This document shows, piece after piece, positions 63,086 through 64,000 of a stretch of 64,000 bases of DNA (the stretch's first letter is position 1; the number at the start of each line of letters is the position of its first letter). The notes below the pieces were generated by a model. The model was given only the letters and a program-made list of their open reading frames with translations. It searched no databases and had not been told where the DNA came from. The position numbers were made by a program, and so were the translations under genes. The stretch comes from Niveispirillum cyanobacteriorum (GTDB lineage Bacteria; Pseudomonadota; Alphaproteobacteria; Azospirillales; Azospirillaceae): NCBI RefSeq assembly GCF_002868735.1, contig NZ_CP025614.1, forward strand, positions 1-64,000, in the 5' to 3' direction.

Positions 63086-63843
63086 CGCCACCCCGCATCG
63101 ACGAAGTAATTATGCGCGGTACAGAGCCGCGCGTCGTCGGACGCCAGGAATAGCACCATTGCCGCGATGTCGCGCGGTTCAACACGCTGCTTCAGGCATT
63201 GCAGGCCCAGCATGCGGGCCTCTTCCTCTGGATTGTGCCAGAGGCGCATCTGGCGCGGGGTCTTCACGCCACCCGGCACGACGCAGGTGACGCGGATATT
63301 ATCCTCGCCCAGATCGCGGGCCAGCGCGCGGGTCATGCCCTCAATCGCGGCCTTGGCTGTCTGGTACAGGGTGATTTCCGGCAAGGCCAGATGCCAGGAG
63401 ATGGAGCCAAGATTGATGATGGCACCGCCGCCATTGGCCTTCATCGATGGGGCCACGGCCTGGGCCGCGAAGAACAGGTGACGCAGGTTCACCGCCATGC
63501 GGTTATCCCAGTATTCCGGCGTCACCTCTTCCACCTTGTGGCGGTCGTCATTGGCGGCATTGTTGACCAGGATATCGATACCACCCTCGACCGCGACAAT
63601 GCCGTCGATGGTGGATTTAACGGCGTCAAGGTCGGTCAGGTCACAGCGCTGGAAACGCGGCGGCACCTCGGCACCAGCCAAGCTGGCCACCAACTCCTCG
63701 CTGTCCTGCACCGCCACGTCGACGAAATGAACGCGCGCCCCCTGTCGGACGAACGCCTCCACCATTCCGGCACCGATGCCGGAACCGCCGCCGGTGATCA
63801 GCACCCGCTTTCCGCGCAGGCTAGGGTAAATCGCATGGGTCAT
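63082..63843 (-). CDS. xylB: D-xylose 1-dehydrogenase (SDR family)
   Basis: A 253-residue short-chain dehydrogenase like Caulobacter XylB: VLITGGGSGIGAGMVEAF (NAD site), ILVNNAANDDRHKVEEVT, catalytic Ser in NLGSISWHLALPEI, YQTAK (Tyr and Lys) and the C-terminal NYFVDAGWR. It oxidises D-xylose to xylonolactone with NAD+. The start (MTHAIYPSLRGKR) is set by the family; the longer frame upstream belongs to no gene. Translationally coupled to xylC. Confidence 0.92.
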   Translation of the reverse strand: MTHAIYPSLRGKRVLITGGGSGIGAGMVEAFVRQGARVHFVDVAVQDSEELVASLAGAEVPPRFQRCDLTDLDAVKSTIDGIVAVEGGIDILVNNAANDDRHKVEEVTPEYWDNRMAVNLRHLFFAAQAVAPSMKANGGGAIINLGSISWHLALPEITLYQTAKAAIEGMTRALARDLGEDNIRVTCVVPGGVKTPRQMRLWHNPEEEARMLGLQCLKQRVEPRDIAAMVLFLASDDARLCTAHNYFVDAGWR

Positions 63844-63899
63844 GATGGGTAATCCGGGGTGGGGCGTTGCATTGACAGATCGGGGAAGGGCATCGGTGA

Positions 63900-64000
63900 T
63901 CAGGCGCGCAGCAGGCCGCGACGGGCCAGATTGCGCATCAGATCGCCGATGCCGAAGGTCCATTCCGGTGCCTCGTGGCAACCGACGACCTTGTTGGACA
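63900..64000 (-). CDS. C-terminal end of a gene continuing beyond the window, possibly xylX
   Basis: Reading leftwards from the right edge, a frame ends in KVVGCHEAPEWTFGIGDLMR, then NLARRGLLRA and a stop at 63900-63902. About 33 residues are visible. Its place directly upstream of xylB, and a faint resemblance to C-termini of fumarylacetoacetate-hydrolase-type 2-keto-3-deoxy-xylonate dehydratases (XylX), make that the best guess; too little is present to be sure. Confidence 0.5.
   Translation of the reverse strand, partial: SNKVVGCHEAPEWTFGIGDLMRNLARRGLLRA

Noticed and set aside
1-64000. CRISPR arrays, tRNA, rRNA, insertion sequences
   Set aside because: No regular repeat-spacer array, no cloverleaf or rRNA-like block and no transposase were found by eye; the repeats present are iterons and palindromic intergenic elements.

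Overview
The window is a G+C-rich stretch of an alphaproteobacterial genome. A Rhodospirillales/Azospirillaceae-like organism (Niveispirillum, Azospirillum or a relative) is my inference from the gene content: a Caulobacter-type oxidative xylose pathway, NasST-controlled nitrate assimilation, Ohr, a gene-transfer-agent-type holin and an iteron replicon. An initiator gene with an iteron array at 9.3-10.95 kb indicates a plasmid, megaplasmid or chromid rather than the main chromosome. I saw no rRNA, tRNA or CRISPR.

Left arm (1-8.7 kb): a galactoside-utilisation locus. GH42 beta-galactosidase, an exported alpha/beta hydrolase and an SGLT-type sodium/sugar symporter lie on the minus strand, with a divergent GH36 alpha-galactosidase. 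A sugar lactonase (SMP-30 family) and a HigBA-like toxin-antitoxin pair lie at the edge. The lactonase, the toxin and the symporter all carry single-base indels. These are concentrated in the first 2.6 kb, while the rest of the window reads cleanly.

Replication region (9.1-11.1 kb): a Rep_3-type initiator, ten direct 16-bp iterons, inverted iterons at the rep promoter, one more inverted copy beyond rep, and a TTCCT-repeat A+T-richer segment. A GabD-like aldehyde dehydrogenase follows.

Nitrate assimilation (12.6-23.2 kb): cysG-nasA-nirD-nirB on the minus strand face narK-nasT-nasS on the plus strand. The 530-bp divergent region holds a sigma-54 promoter for each side, and each leader has a hairpin with an ANTAR-type hexaloop (A1, G4) followed by a terminator-like hairpin. 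This fits NtrC/RpoN control plus NasT antitermination.

Middle (23.2-43.7 kb): an orphan GTA-type holin, ccdAB, a DUF2891/DUF979/DUF969 transport locus, a HigBA-type TA pair, DUF4112, TerB, ohr with a palindromic operator array, a DUF417 protein, Lrp-EamA and LysE exporters, a membrane protein coupled to an ImmA/IrrE protease, a SWIM/SNF2 helicase, a beta-CASP-type RNase translationally coupled to a thymidine/AMP phosphorylase behind an FNR/FixK-like box, and a large propeller-sensor diguanylate cyclase.

Right arm (43.9-64 kb): a DabAB inorganic-carbon uptake system with a divergent LysR gene; a fully overlapping tetR-hlyD-ABC ATPase-permease efflux operon; a globin-coupled chemoreceptor; a binding-protein-like lipoprotein with a PAS-EAL phosphodiesterase; and a Weimberg D-xylose cluster (xylR, xylE, xylD, xylC, xylB and the end of a probable xylX). 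Three copies of a composite palindromic repeat punctuate the window, and one supplies the last codons and the stop of cysG.
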